From an uncultured Planctomycetota bacterium (GTDB lineage: Bacteria > Planctomycetota > Phycisphaerae > UBA1845 > Fen-1342), in NCBI GenBank assembly GCA_900696525.1, contig CAADGL010000007.1:1-64000 (forward strand): 64,000 nt of DNA, given 5' to 3'. The notes under the pieces are model-generated. The model was given only the letters and a program-made list of their open reading frames with translations. It did not search any database and was not told the origin of the DNA. Below, in pieces: positions 18,062 to 26,800 of the stretch. Made by a program: the position numbers and the translations under genes. Numbering within the stretch: the first letter of the stretch is position 1; each line of letters begins with the position of its first letter.

Positions 18062-18631
18062 GTGAACCAGGACGATCGGACCCTGATTGCGCGCTGCCTG
18101 GCCGGAAGCCAGCGGGCGTGGGATGCGCTGGTCGAGCGCTACGGCCGGCTGGTGTACTCGATTCCACGTCGTTACGGCCTCACCGACGCAGACGCCGAGG
18201 ACGTTTTCCAGGCCGCGTTCATCGCGCTGTATCGGAGCCTGGCGTCGCTGCGCGAGCATGAGCGGCTGGCCTCGTGGCTGATAACCACGGCCCACCGGGA
18301 GACCTGGCGCGTGGGCAAGCGCAGCCCGAAGTACACGGAGCTGGACGAGCACTTCCCCGACGTGTCGGCCCCGAGCGATGAGCTGGCTTCCTCCTGGGAG
18401 GAGCAGCACCTGGTCCGCCGCGGCCTTGCCGAGCTCGGGCCACCCTGCGCCCCCCTGCTGGAAGCGCTCTTTCTCGAGCCGGGCGACGCCAACTATGAGC
18501 GGATCGCCGATCGGCTTGGCATGCGCGTCGGCAGCATCGGCCCGACGCGGGCTCGCTGCCTGGGAAAGCTGGAGCGGATCCTGCGGCGAATGGGGCTGGG
18601 CGAAGGGGGGCCGAAAGGCCCTTCAGAATAG
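18062..18631 (+). CDS. ECF-type sigma-70 family RNA polymerase sigma factor
   Basis: 189 residues from a GTG start preceded by GAGGAAGG. Region 2 is clear (LVERYGRLVYSIPRRYGL, then DADAEDVFQAAFIALYRSL) and region 4 is a helix-turn-helix around YERIADRLGMRVGSIGPTRA. There is no region 3, as expected for ECF factors. It should direct RNA polymerase to a small regulon, probably including the operon that follows at 18742, since sigma genes of this type usually control their neighbours. No zinc-type anti-sigma factor is adjacent. The next protein takes that position but lacks the HxxxCxxC signature. Confidence 0.9.
   Translation: MNQDDRTLIARCLAGSQRAWDALVERYGRLVYSIPRRYGLTDADAEDVFQAAFIALYRSLASLREHERLASWLITTAHRETWRVGKRSPKYTELDEHFPDVSAPSDELASSWEEQHLVRRGLAELGPPCAPLLEALFLEPGDANYERIADRLGMRVGSIGPTRARCLGKLERILRRMGLGEGGPKGPSE
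18602..18624 (+). other. GAAA-loop hairpin at the end of the sigma gene
   Basis: GAAGGG (18602-18607) pairs with CCCTTC (18619-18624), and CC with GG encloses a GAAA tetraloop (18613-18616), leaving three bulged G. It overlaps the last sigma codons. After it comes an unusually AT-rich stretch (18625-18665) with GTAAC (18631-18635) and GTTAC (18653-18657). It could attenuate read-through and mark a second promoter for the following operon. Confidence 0.35.
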
Positions 18632-18741
18632 TAACGTATTAAACAGCAACATGTTACAGTAATTGGCAGGAGGCCGCTGTCCGCCTGTATTAATGCGGGC
18701 GTAACCGCGCTCTGTCAGGCTGAACGCAAAGGAAATCCGGC

Positions 18742-19374
18742 ATGGGATCACCTCGAGTCAGCTACGATCAGCTAGTAGGGCTCGTGCTCGGCGAACTGCC
18801 GCCCGGCGAGCAGCAGGCCGTTCGACAGGCGGTGCAGCATTCGCCTGAACTGGCGGCGCGACTGGAGCGGCTGGAGCGCGCCATCGCATGCCTGCGACGC
18901 GATGACTCGCTCGCTCCGACGCAACGCGCCGTCGCCTTGGCCCGGGACGTATTCGCGCAGATGCGGCCGGCCGAAGCGCGCGACCGCGGCACGTGGCTCC
19001 AGCGGCTGGGCGATTTCGTCGCCACCCTGACTTACGACAGCCGCACCCGGGCGGCGCTCGTGGGCTTCCGCGGCGGGGCCGAGGCGTACCAGCTCAGCTT
19101 CGCGCATCCGTCGGCGGAGGTTGACCTGGAGGTCGAGTCTCCGCCTGACGGCGCCGCACCGCGACGACTGACGGGGCAGGTGCACGTGCTGAGGAAGAAG
19201 GACGAGGCCGTCACGAATCTGGATGTGATGTTGATGAGCGAGGGGATGGCCGTGGCGCGGGCGAGCGCTGACTCAGATGGCTTGTTCACGCTGACCGCGC
19301 CGCCGGGACGCTACGACCTGGTGATCGATCTGTCCACGGCGACGGTGGTCATTACCGACGTTGAACTGAGATGA
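18742..19374 (+). CDS. Sigma-linked protein with C-terminal carboxypeptidase-regulatory-like beta-sandwich
   Basis: 210 residues and no signal peptide. The N-terminus (YDQLVGLVLGELPPGEQQAV, then HSPELAARLERLERAI) resembles the helical start of anti-sigma factors but has no zinc ligands. The C-terminal part (about 130-210) reads LTGQVHVLRKKDEAVTNLDV, VARASADSDGLFTLTAPPG and RYDLVIDL, a carboxypeptidase-regulatory-like fold. It sits between the ECF sigma gene and the CHAT gene and overlaps the latter as ATGA (19371-19374). A cytoplasmic sensor or adaptor linking sigma activity to the protease is a reasonable hypothesis. No catalytic residues are evident. Confidence 0.7.
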   Translation: MGSPRVSYDQLVGLVLGELPPGEQQAVRQAVQHSPELAARLERLERAIACLRRDDSLAPTQRAVALARDVFAQMRPAEARDRGTWLQRLGDFVATLTYDSRTRAALVGFRGGAEAYQLSFAHPSAEVDLEVESPPDGAAPRRLTGQVHVLRKKDEAVTNLDVMLMSEGMAVARASADSDGLFTLTAPPGRYDLVIDLSTATVVITDVELR

Positions 19375-22214
19375 CGGGCACGCGCAACGACATCGCGAGC
19401 CTGCTCGACGAACTGCGGGCGACGCCGCGCGCCCAGCGCGCGGCGCTGCTGCGCGCACACGGGGAGCCGGGTGAACGGCTGGCGGCGCTGGGGGGCGCTG
19501 CCGAGCACCTGGCGCTGCATGACGTGTCGCGGGCGCTCGAGGCCGGCCAGTTGCTCGTCGAGCTGGCCGACCAGGTCGGCGATGCGGTGGCGCGCTCGGT
19601 GGCCCGGCGGGCGCTGGGCCGGGCGTTCTCGTACGCGGGCCGCTTCCAGGACGGGTTGCTGGCGTATCGCGACGCGGTGCGCATCGCGGAGCTCGCCGGC
19701 GCGCCGGTCGAAGCGGCGCGGGCCCGGCTGTCGTCGCTGCATCCGCTGGGCGAGCTGAGCCGCTACGAGGAGGCGCTCGCCGAGGGCGAGGCCGCGCGCA
19801 AGCAGCTCCTGGCCGCCGGCCAGCCGCGGCTGGCGGCGCGGGCCGACGCGAACCTGGGCGTCATTCATCAGAACCGCGACGACCCGGTCCGGGCGCTGGC
19901 CCATCTCGACCGGGCCCGCCAGGCGCTGGGCGACGAGCCCGTCCCCCTGGGATACATCGAGAACAACCGCGGCGAAGCGCTGCTCGCCCTGCACGAGTTC
20001 GACGCCGCCCGCGAGGCCTTCATCGCGGCCCGCGAGGCCTCTGAGAAGGTCGGCGCCAATCTCGCCGCCGCGATCGCCGAGGGCAACCTCGCCGACCTGG
20101 CGGCCCGGCGCGGCCTGCTCTCGCAGGCGCTCTTCCACTTCGAGCGCGCCCGCACCCGCTTCGAGGCCGACCAGGCCGGCAGCCACATGGCCCGCCTGCT
20201 CGCCGAGCAGGCCGAGGCGCTCGAAGCCCTCGGGGCCGCGGAAGACGCACTCGTGTACTACCGCGACGCCCTGCCGCGGCTCCAGCAGCATGGCATGGTC
20301 TTCGAGATCGCGCGGGCGCGGACCGGTCTCGGCAAGGCCCTGATGCGCTTTCGCCGCTTCGCGGAAGCCGACGACGAGCTGCGGCGGGCCGAGGAGGGTT
20401 TCGCGGCGCTTCGGCACGGCGTGGCGCGGGGGCGGGCGCTGCTGGTGCGCGCCGAGCTGGCCCTGATCGTCGGCGACCTCGAAGGGGCGGCGGCCCGGCT
20501 CGATCTGGCGCGGCAGGCGCTGCAAGACCGGCCGATCGACGCGGCCCGGTGGCACTTGCTCAGCGCGCGCCTGGCATTGGCGCAGAACCGCCTCGAGCGC
20601 AGCGAGCAGGAGTTGGCCGCGGCCCACGCGTTGCTGGCCCCCCTGGACCTCGCCCCGCTGATGGCCGAGCTGCTGCACGCGCGCGGCCGGCTCCGCCGCG
20701 CCCAGGCGCGCCCGGCCGAAGCCGCCTCGGACTGGCGCGAGGCGCTGCGGCACGTCGAGCGCATCCGCGGCACGCTCCAGGCCCATCGGCTGCGGCACAC
20801 GTTCCTCGCCGACCGCCTGGCCCTGTACGCCGATCTCGTCCTCGCCGAACTCGAGCGCGACGAGCCGTCGGCCGCGGCGGCGGCGTTCGATGTGGCGGAG
20901 CTGGCCAAGAGCCGCGTGCTGCTGGAGCTGGCCCAGGGCGACGGCAATCCTGCGGGCGACCGGGATGACTCCGCCAACGCATCGCTGGGCGGTCGCCTGG
21001 GCGCGCTCCAGCAGGAGTTGAACGCGCTGTACAGCCAGCTCTCGGTGACGGACCAGCGCGGCCGGAGCCTGCACGATCAGGATGGGTGGCGCGAAGCCGT
21101 CCGCCGCCGTGAGCACGAGCTGTCGACGCTGGAGGCGCGCCGCGCGGCGGCGGCGCGCGACGGGGTGGCGCTCGACAGCCGCCCGGTGCGTCTCGAGGCG
21201 CTTCGGCAGCAGCTTGGAGCCGATCAAGGGCTGATCGAGTACTTCATCGCCGGCGACGAGCTGGTGTGTTTCGTCGTCACGCGGGGGGGGATCCGGTCCT
21301 TCAGGCGGCTGGCGACCGGCGCGACGATCGAAGAGGCCGCGCGGCGCCTGCAATTCCAGCTTCACCGGGCGATGCGTCCTGACGCGGGCGGCGCATCACG
21401 CGCCGGGCGCCTGATCGCCGACGCGCGCCGCGAGCTGCACCGCCAGCATGAGCTTCTGATCGCGCCGCTGGGCGACGCGCTCGACGGCCTCGAGCGGCTG
21501 ACGATCGTTCCGCACGGCCCGCTGCACCTGACGCCTTTTCACGCCCTGTGGGACGGCGCGGCGCACCTGCTGGAGCGTTTCGAGATCAACCGCGCGCCCA
21601 GCGCCAGTCTCTTCGCGACCCTGTCGGCCGCCGCGCCCGCCGGCGCGGGGCGGCGCCCGCCGCTGGTCGTGGGCGTCGCCGACGAATTCGCGCCGGATAT
21701 CGCCGACGAGGCCGCCGCGGTGGCCGCGGCGCTCGGGGGCGGGCTGCTGTTGGGCGAGCAGGCGACGTGCCGGGCGGTGCAGCAGGCGGCCCCGGGCGCC
21801 GGGCTGCTGCACCTGGCGTGTCACGGGCGCTACGCGAGCCTCAGCCCGCTGTCGTCGGGCGTTCGGCTGGCGGACGGGTGGCTGACCGTGCGCGATATTG
21901 CCGGCCTGCGGCTCGAGGCCGAGCTGGTGACGCTCAGCGGCTGCCAGACGGGCCGCAGCCTGGTGGAGGCGGGCGACGAACTGATGGGGCTGCTGCGCGG
22001 CTTCCTGGCGGCCGGGGCGCGCAGCCTGCTCGTCAGCCTGTGGCCGACTCACGACGCGCGCTCGTCGCGCATGATGACAAGGTTCTACGCACTCTGGCGC
22101 AGCGCCGCGGCGGCGCGCAAGGCCACCGCCCTGCGCCGCACGCAACTCGAAGCGGCCGCCGATGGTGTACATCCGGTCTACTGGGCGCCATTCGTACTGG
22201 TGGGGAAACCATGA
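19371..22214 (+). CDS. TPR-CHAT caspase-like protease
   Basis: 947 residues, cytoplasmic. Residues about 30-470 are tandem TPR helices (for example RAFSYAGRFQDGLLAYRDAV and RPAEAASDWREALRHVERIR). The CHAT domain (clan CD, caspase/separase-like) covers about 610-947 and keeps the catalytic dyad: His818 in LLHLACHGRY (codon 21822) and Cys858 in LSGCQTG (codon 21942), with the family sequence GFLAAGARSLLVSLWP after it. CHAT proteases usually cut one or a few partner proteins after a signal is sensed by the TPR part. ATGA overlaps join it to both neighbours, so the beta-sandwich protein and the subtilase are the most likely partners or substrates. Confidence 0.9.
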   Translation: MTGTRNDIASLLDELRATPRAQRAALLRAHGEPGERLAALGGAAEHLALHDVSRALEAGQLLVELADQVGDAVARSVARRALGRAFSYAGRFQDGLLAYRDAVRIAELAGAPVEAARARLSSLHPLGELSRYEEALAEGEAARKQLLAAGQPRLAARADANLGVIHQNRDDPVRALAHLDRARQALGDEPVPLGYIENNRGEALLALHEFDAAREAFIAAREASEKVGANLAAAIAEGNLADLAARRGLLSQALFHFERARTRFEADQAGSHMARLLAEQAEALEALGAAEDALVYYRDALPRLQQHGMVFEIARARTGLGKALMRFRRFAEADDELRRAEEGFAALRHGVARGRALLVRAELALIVGDLEGAAARLDLARQALQDRPIDAARWHLLSARLALAQNRLERSEQELAAAHALLAPLDLAPLMAELLHARGRLRRAQARPAEAASDWREALRHVERIRGTLQAHRLRHTFLADRLALYADLVLAELERDEPSAAAAAFDVAELAKSRVLLELAQGDGNPAGDRDDSANASLGGRLGALQQELNALYSQLSVTDQRGRSLHDQDGWREAVRRREHELSTLEARRAAAARDGVALDSRPVRLEALRQQLGADQGLIEYFIAGDELVCFVVTRGGIRSFRRLATGATIEEAARRLQFQLHRAMRPDAGGASRAGRLIADARRELHRQHELLIAPLGDALDGLERLTIVPHGPLHLTPFHALWDGAAHLLERFEINRAPSASLFATLSAAAPAGAGRRPPLVVGVADEFAPDIADEAAAVAAALGGGLLLGEQATCRAVQQAAPGAGLLHLACHGRYASLSPLSSGVRLADGWLTVRDIAGLRLEAELVTLSGCQTGRSLVEAGDELMGLLRGFLAAGARSLLVSLWPTHDARSSRMMTRFYALWRSAAAARKATALRRTQLEAAADGVHPVYWAPFVLVGKP

Positions 22215-23674
22215 AGCGCATATGGATCAGGTTTGCGCGCGCGGCTCAGGCGGCGCTGCTGTATCTCGTCCTGCCGGTCGCCTCGGCTCAGCTCGAAGAC
22301 GGCATCGTCGCCGAACAGGCGATGATCCGCGTGGCAAGCTACGCGACGATCGACGGGTTCCTGGACCGCTTCACGCAGGACTGGCCCGGCACCTACGTCG
22401 CGCGCGACATCGCTTCGCGCAAGACGTACCTCCTGCAACTGCCCCCCGGCGCCAGCGAGCCGGCCGTCTATCAGAACCTTCAGGGCTACGTGAACCCCAA
22501 CCCTGCCGTGCCCGATCCCAACCGCCCGCTCGTCTGGGCCGAGTTGAACTGGCTGGGCCGCGCGTCCGAGGGCCGCACCGGCAGCATCTACTTTAACGAG
22601 GACCCCGGCCACGCGGGACGCTTCGGCAGCCAGTACGCGCTGGAGCGGATGAAGATTCTCCCGGCCCAGGCTCGCTCCGAGGGCCAGAGCACCGTCGTCG
22701 CCGTGCTCGACACGGGCGTGGACGCCACGCATCCGGCACTCCTGGGGCGCGTGCTCGACGGGTACAACTTCGTCGATCTGAACGGCGACACGCGCGACAT
22801 CCCGGGGCCCGATGGCGCGTCCGACCTCGTCGGCCACGGCACGTTCGTCGCCGGGCTCGTCATGCTCGTCGCCCCGAAGACGCGCATCATGCCCGTCCGC
22901 GTCCTGAACGGCGCGGGGGTCGGCGACTCCTTCGTCCTGGCCCAAGGCATGTACTACGCCATCGACCGCGGCGTCGAGGTCATCAACCTCAGCCTCGGCT
23001 CCACCTACCATTCCTCCGCCGTCGAGGACGCCGTCGAGGAGGCCCGCAGCCTGGGCATCGTCACGGTGGCGGCTGGCGGCAACTCCAACGTCGAGGAGCC
23101 CGAGGAGTTCCCCGCCATGACCAGCGACGCCTTCGGAATCGTCGCCGTCGATCACAACGACATCAAGGCCGATTTCAGCAACTATAACGACAAGGCGTTC
23201 CTCAGCGCCCCAGGCAACACGCTCGGCGGCCCCGGAAGCTTCGACCCGGACCGCGCGATCTACGGCCCGATCCCCGGCGGCAGCTACGCCGTCTGGGAAG
23301 GCACGAGCTTCTCGACCGCGCTGGCCTCGGGCGTGGTGGCGTTGATCCGCGCGCAGCACCCGGAGTGGCCCGCCGCACCGCAGACCGTGTTCGCGATCCG
23401 CGCCGTCTTCGAGGCCTCCGCCGTCAACATCGACCCCCTGAACCCGCAGTACGCCGGCCTGCTCGGCGTCGGACGGATCGACGCGGCGGCGGCGGTGGCG
23501 TTCGGGCCGGTGGCGCCGAAGCTCGGCGACTTGAACAACGACGGCGTGGTGAACATCAGTGACCTGGGCATCCTGCTGGGGACCTGGGGCCAGACGCACA
23601 GCCCTGCCGACCTCGACGGCAACGGCATCGTGGGCCAGGGCGACCTGGGGATCCTGATCTACGCGTGGGACTGA
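22211..23674 (+). CDS. Exported S8 subtilase with dockerin-like C-terminus
   Basis: 487 residues. A signal peptide (RAAQAALLYLVLPVASAQ) is followed by a prodomain-like region to about 135 and a subtilase domain with Asp167 in AVLDTGVDATH, His209 in VGHGTFVAG, Asn291 in AAGGN and Ser366 in EGTSFSTALASG. The triad is complete. The last 50 residues form two dockerin-like loops (GDLNNDGVVNISDLGILL and ADLDGNGIVGQGDLGILI). The start overlaps the CHAT gene as ATGA. An exported serine protease made together with a cytoplasmic caspase-like protease implies a two-compartment response. Its precursor could also be cleaved by the CHAT protein before export. Confidence 0.9.
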   Translation: MKRIWIRFARAAQAALLYLVLPVASAQLEDGIVAEQAMIRVASYATIDGFLDRFTQDWPGTYVARDIASRKTYLLQLPPGASEPAVYQNLQGYVNPNPAVPDPNRPLVWAELNWLGRASEGRTGSIYFNEDPGHAGRFGSQYALERMKILPAQARSEGQSTVVAVLDTGVDATHPALLGRVLDGYNFVDLNGDTRDIPGPDGASDLVGHGTFVAGLVMLVAPKTRIMPVRVLNGAGVGDSFVLAQGMYYAIDRGVEVINLSLGSTYHSSAVEDAVEEARSLGIVTVAAGGNSNVEEPEEFPAMTSDAFGIVAVDHNDIKADFSNYNDKAFLSAPGNTLGGPGSFDPDRAIYGPIPGGSYAVWEGTSFSTALASGVVALIRAQHPEWPAAPQTVFAIRAVFEASAVNIDPLNPQYAGLLGVGRIDAAAAVAFGPVAPKLGDLNNDGVVNISDLGILLGTWGQTHSPADLDGNGIVGQGDLGILIYAWD

Positions 23675-23718
23675 AGCGGAACGGCGGTCGCCGGGAAGCC
23701 GCCGGCGGGTGGCACAAG

Positions 23719-23733
23719 GTGGCATGCGCTCGC
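23719..23733. repeat. GGTGGCATG dispersed repeat, copy 1
   Basis: GGTGGCATGCGCTCGC-like sequence in the gap between the subtilase and HAF-repeat genes. It matches 25005-25020 except for one base over 15. Similar words recur at 24966 and, inverted, at 51648-51676. Confidence 0.45.
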
Positions 23734-23774
23734 CGTACACCGCGTAAGCCTGCCCCCACGCGATCCCGCCAGCC

Positions 23775-24848
23775 TCACTCCCCGACGGGCGTCAGCTCAA
23801 ACGCGCGCAGCACGCCCGCGTGCAGGCCGTAGCCGACAATGCGACCGGCATTGTTGATCGCCGTCGCCGCCAGCAGCACCCAGTCCTCGTCGGTCACGAT
23901 CATGTTGTTCAGATCGCGCATGCCGAAACACGCGTCCCAGACGAACGCGCGCTCGCGCTGCCGGCCGTCGTCATCGGCGCGGCCGATGAGGCGACCGACG
24001 ACGCGGCCGTGGTCGCTGATCTCGCAGGCTTCGCTCCGCACAAAACCGCGCAGCACGCCGAGGTCGTGCATGCCCGCAGGCCGGCCGTACGCCGGCGCCG
24101 GCAGCCACAGGAACGCGTGCGTCGTCATCCGGGCCGTCTCTGACCGGCCCACCACCTGGCCGAGGTTGTTGATGCCGCGGGCGGAGCTGTTCACGCCCCC
24201 GAGCGTGCCGAGGTCGAGCGCCGGCCCGCCGCTCCAGCGCACCGCGCGCATCCCGGCGTCGTAGAGTTCCGACACGCCGACCACCTGGCCTGCCTCGTTC
24301 ACCGCGTGGGCCTCGCTCGGCCCGTTGCCCAGCGGCGGCAGGAACGCAAAGCCCGTCGAGCCCGACCAGGTCCACGCGCGGCGGACGAAGCCGGTTTCGT
24401 CGAGCCACCCGACGGCCAGGCCGTTGTCGTTGACGTCGTTGGCCTGCGATGGCTCGCCCCCGGGTGCACCGATCTCGACGATCAGGTCGAAGATGAAGTA
24501 CACCGCGCGGCGGTTTCCCGTGAGGTAGTGCGTGCTCCAGCCGCAGGCTTCCTCCGGGTAGTTGCTCAGCGCGGTCGCCTCGCCGTCGCCGAAATAGGCG
24601 AGCTGGAACATCGGCTGACCGGGATCGAGGCGAAACCCGACGCGCGCCCCGTCCTCGCGATCCGACCAGCCGACGATGCCCCCGAGTTCGTTGATGTCCA
24701 GCGCCGCCGCCTCCGGGCCACCGAGCGTGCCCAGGTCGCGGATGTTGTACTGCGGCAGGCGGGAGTCGGTGCTCTGGGCGATCGCCTGGCCGACGGCCGC
24801 AAGCATCAGGGCTCCCAGCATCGCACCGGTTCGACGAGTAACGCACAT
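23775..24848 (-). CDS. Exported HAF-repeat protein
   Basis: 357 residues. A signal peptide (AMLGALMLAAVGQAIAQ) is followed by HAF-type repeats: IRDLGTLGGPEAAALDINEL, HAVNEAGQVVGVSE, LDLGTLGGVNSSARGINNLG and AINNAGRIVGYG. Such proteins form a beta-propeller-like extracellular fold of unknown function and are common in planctomycetes and proteobacteria. ATG 24848 is supported by GGAGGA 8 nt upstream; in-frame codons up to 24992 add only low-complexity residues. It runs against the subtilase operon and is probably regulated separately. Confidence 0.85.
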   Translation of the reverse strand: MCVTRRTGAMLGALMLAAVGQAIAQSTDSRLPQYNIRDLGTLGGPEAAALDINELGGIVGWSDREDGARVGFRLDPGQPMFQLAYFGDGEATALSNYPEEACGWSTHYLTGNRRAVYFIFDLIVEIGAPGGEPSQANDVNDNGLAVGWLDETGFVRRAWTWSGSTGFAFLPPLGNGPSEAHAVNEAGQVVGVSELYDAGMRAVRWSGGPALDLGTLGGVNSSARGINNLGQVVGRSETARMTTHAFLWLPAPAYGRPAGMHDLGVLRGFVRSEACEISDHGRVVGRLIGRADDDGRQRERAFVWDACFGMRDLNNMIVTDEDWVLLAATAINNAGRIVGYGLHAGVLRAFELTPVGE

Positions 24849-24965
24849 GGCTTGATCCTCCGGTCGCGCCGCCTCCGGCCAGCGCGGGCGGCGCCAGCAT
24901 TCTACCGCTATTCTGATGCGAGCCGCGCCCGCGAGGAAGCGGTTGCGCCGGAAGGCCGTACCGTC

Positions 24966-25020
24966 GGGTGGCATGGCCGACATGGACGGCATGCATTCGC
25001 GATGGGTGGCATGCGTTCGC
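24966..25020. repeat. GGTGGCATG dispersed repeats, copies 2 and 3
   Basis: GGGTGGCATGGCC begins at 24966 and GGTGGCATGCGTTCGC at 25005-25020, with GGCATGCATTCGC between them. They sit in the divergent gap between the HAF-repeat gene and xseB. Confidence 0.5.
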
Positions 25021-25098
25021 GGTGCTCCGCGTCAGCATGCGCCTGCCGAGCCTGACGCGCGGGCCGGCCGCTGGTATTCTGTTGACCGGGTGAACGCG

Positions 25099-25413
25099 AT
25101 GAGCAAGGCTGCCCGCAAGCTGAAGTTCGAAGAGGCGATGAAGCGTCTCGACGAGATCGTCGAGGCGATGGACTCCGGCAAGATCGGCATCGAGGAGTCC
25201 ATCGACCGCTACGAGGAGGCCATGCAGCTTGCCAGCCAGTGCCGGCGAATCCTCACCCTGTGCGAGCAGCGCATCCGCCGCATCCAGTTCGACGCCGACG
25301 GCCAACCCACGCTGACCGAGTTCGAGCCGCCCGCCGGCGAACCCGACGACGCCGCCGGGCGGGAGCCGAGCGGGCCGGCGGACGAGCTCGACGCCGGTGA
25401 AGACCGGCCCTGA
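25099..25413 (+). CDS. xseB: Exodeoxyribonuclease VII small subunit
   Basis: 104 residues. KLKFEEAMKRLDEIVEAMDS followed by GKIGIEESIDRYEEAMQLA is the complete XseB helical hairpin that binds the XseA C-terminus. A 40-residue acidic, Pro-rich tail extends beyond the usual 75-80 residues. Exonuclease VII degrades single-stranded DNA in repair. The large-subunit gene xseA is not adjacent, which is unusual because the pair is often linked. ATG 25099 is chosen; GTG 25090 in frame is possible and neither has a strong ribosome binding site. Confidence 0.92.
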   Translation: MSKAARKLKFEEAMKRLDEIVEAMDSGKIGIEESIDRYEEAMQLASQCRRILTLCEQRIRRIQFDADGQPTLTEFEPPAGEPDDAAGREPSGPADELDAGEDRP

Positions 25414-25461
25414 TTCGGCGAGCGCGCTGGCATCGGCGCCTGCAAGGATCACCATCGGGCC

Positions 25462-26316
25462 ATGACACCGCCGCAACGCGTGCTGACGTCCGCCTGCCGC
25501 GTCTCGCTGCGCGTCGCGCGGCAGGCCGCTTCGTGGCTTGGGTATGGCCTGCTCGACGCCGTCGTACCGCAGACCTGCGTCGCCTGCGGTCACTGGACCG
25601 AGGGCGAGCGCGGACCGCTGTGCGAGCCCTGCGCGGCGGAGATCGACCGGCTCGCGCGGCTGCCCGCGTGCGGCCGGTGCGGCCGCATCGGCAACGCGCT
25701 GATGTACGGCGCAGGCGACTGCGGGCGCTGCCGGCGCGAGCGGTTCTGGAACATTGCCGGACTGGCGCACCACGGACCCTATCGCGGGCTGCTCGAGCGC
25801 CTGATCACGGGGCTGAAGTTCGGCGGCGACCTGCGCTGTGCCGATGTGCTCGGCGCGCGGATGGCTGACGCGATCGTCCGCCGCCGATGGGAAGAGCGTC
25901 CCGAGGTGCTTGTGCCCGTGCCGATGCACAGGCTGCGGCGGATGCACCGGCCGCTGGACCACGCGCACGCGCTGGCCGCGGTGGTGGGCCGGCGGCTGCG
26001 GATTCCCGTGCAGCGGGCCGCGGTGCGCCGTGTTCGGAACGGTCCCAGCCAGACGGGGATGGATTCGAATCAGAGCCGCTTCGAGAACGTGCGCGGCTGT
26101 TTCGCCGCGGCGCCGCGCGCCGACGTTTCCGGGCGCGTCGTGAGCATCGTCGACAACCTCATCGTCAGCGGCGCCACGATCTACGAGCTCTCGAAGGTGC
26201 TTCGGAGGGCCGGCGCCAGGCGCGTCTACGCCGTCGTCGCCGCGACGGCCATGCAGCCGGCCGCCGCGGCGTGGCTCGATCCGTCGGTTCTCGTGCCGGA
26301 GGAGGCGTGGCCCTGA
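25462..26316 (+). CDS. ComF-family phosphoribosyltransferase-like protein
   Basis: 284 residues. The N-terminal zinc-ribbon has CVAC, CEPC, CGRC and CGRC pairs within residues 38-95. ITGLKFGGDLR and VLVPVPMHRLRRMHRP are standard ComF signatures, and SQTGMDSNQSRFENVRGCF follows. The PRPP-binding loop, usually VDDV.TTGAT, reads VDNLIVSGATI here, replacing one acidic residue with Asn and both Thr. ComF proteins help DNA uptake in competent bacteria and may have other roles. Catalytic transferase activity is doubtful given the altered loop. It follows xseB by 48 bp, probably in one transcript. Confidence 0.88.
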   Translation: MTPPQRVLTSACRVSLRVARQAASWLGYGLLDAVVPQTCVACGHWTEGERGPLCEPCAAEIDRLARLPACGRCGRIGNALMYGAGDCGRCRRERFWNIAGLAHHGPYRGLLERLITGLKFGGDLRCADVLGARMADAIVRRRWEERPEVLVPVPMHRLRRMHRPLDHAHALAAVVGRRLRIPVQRAAVRRVRNGPSQTGMDSNQSRFENVRGCFAAAPRADVSGRVVSIVDNLIVSGATIYELSKVLRRAGARRVYAVVAATAMQPAAAAWLDPSVLVPEEAWP

Positions 26317-26437
26317 GGGCGTGGCCGCGTGAATTCGGGGGGGCACGACGCGCGAGGGCCCGGGCGGTAGAATCTCGGTCAAACGTCGGCAAATGGCGCC
26401 GCGGAACCAAGTGCCCCGATGAACAGACGGTGCCCCC

Positions 26438-26800
26438 ATGACCGATGCCGTTGACGTGCTCTCGAAGGCCAGGCTGCTCGGCGAAGCGCTGGCGGCGCAC
26501 CCGCGCGTGCAGGCCATGCACGCCGCCCAGCGGAGCGTTCAGGCCGACCAGGCCGCGCAGTCGCTGCTGAAGCAGTACCGGGAGCATGCCGCCGCCATCC
26601 GCCAACGCGAGGCCGAGGGAAAGCCGATCGAGCCGGCGGACAAGCGCAAGCTGGCGGACTTGGAGAGCGGCATGGCGGGCAACGAGGCCCTGAAGCGCAT
26701 GATGCGCGCCCAGGCGGACTACCTCGACCTCATGAACCAGGTGCATGAGACCATGGACGGCGCTCTGGCAAGCAAGCTCCAGGCGGACGCCAAGTCGTGA
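26438..26800 (+). CDS. YlbF-family protein
   Basis: 120 residues, all helical. VLSKARLLGEALAAHPRVQA at the start and ALKRMMRAQADYLDLMNQVH near the end are the YlbF/YmcA (DUF964) pattern. In Bacillus these small proteins form a complex tuning RNase Y and mRNA maturation. The role in planctomycetes is unknown. Its stop overlaps the next start as GTGA (26797-26800), linking it to two envelope genes. That link may be only co-transcription. Confidence 0.85.
   Translation: MTDAVDVLSKARLLGEALAAHPRVQAMHAAQRSVQADQAAQSLLKQYREHAAAIRQREAEGKPIEPADKRKLADLESGMAGNEALKRMMRAQADYLDLMNQVHETMDGALASKLQADAKS

Noticed and set aside
18062..23674. A CRISPR type III-E link for the TPR-CHAT gene
   Set aside because: No repeats, Cas7-like or gRAMP gene are present; the operon partners are a beta-sandwich protein and a subtilase.
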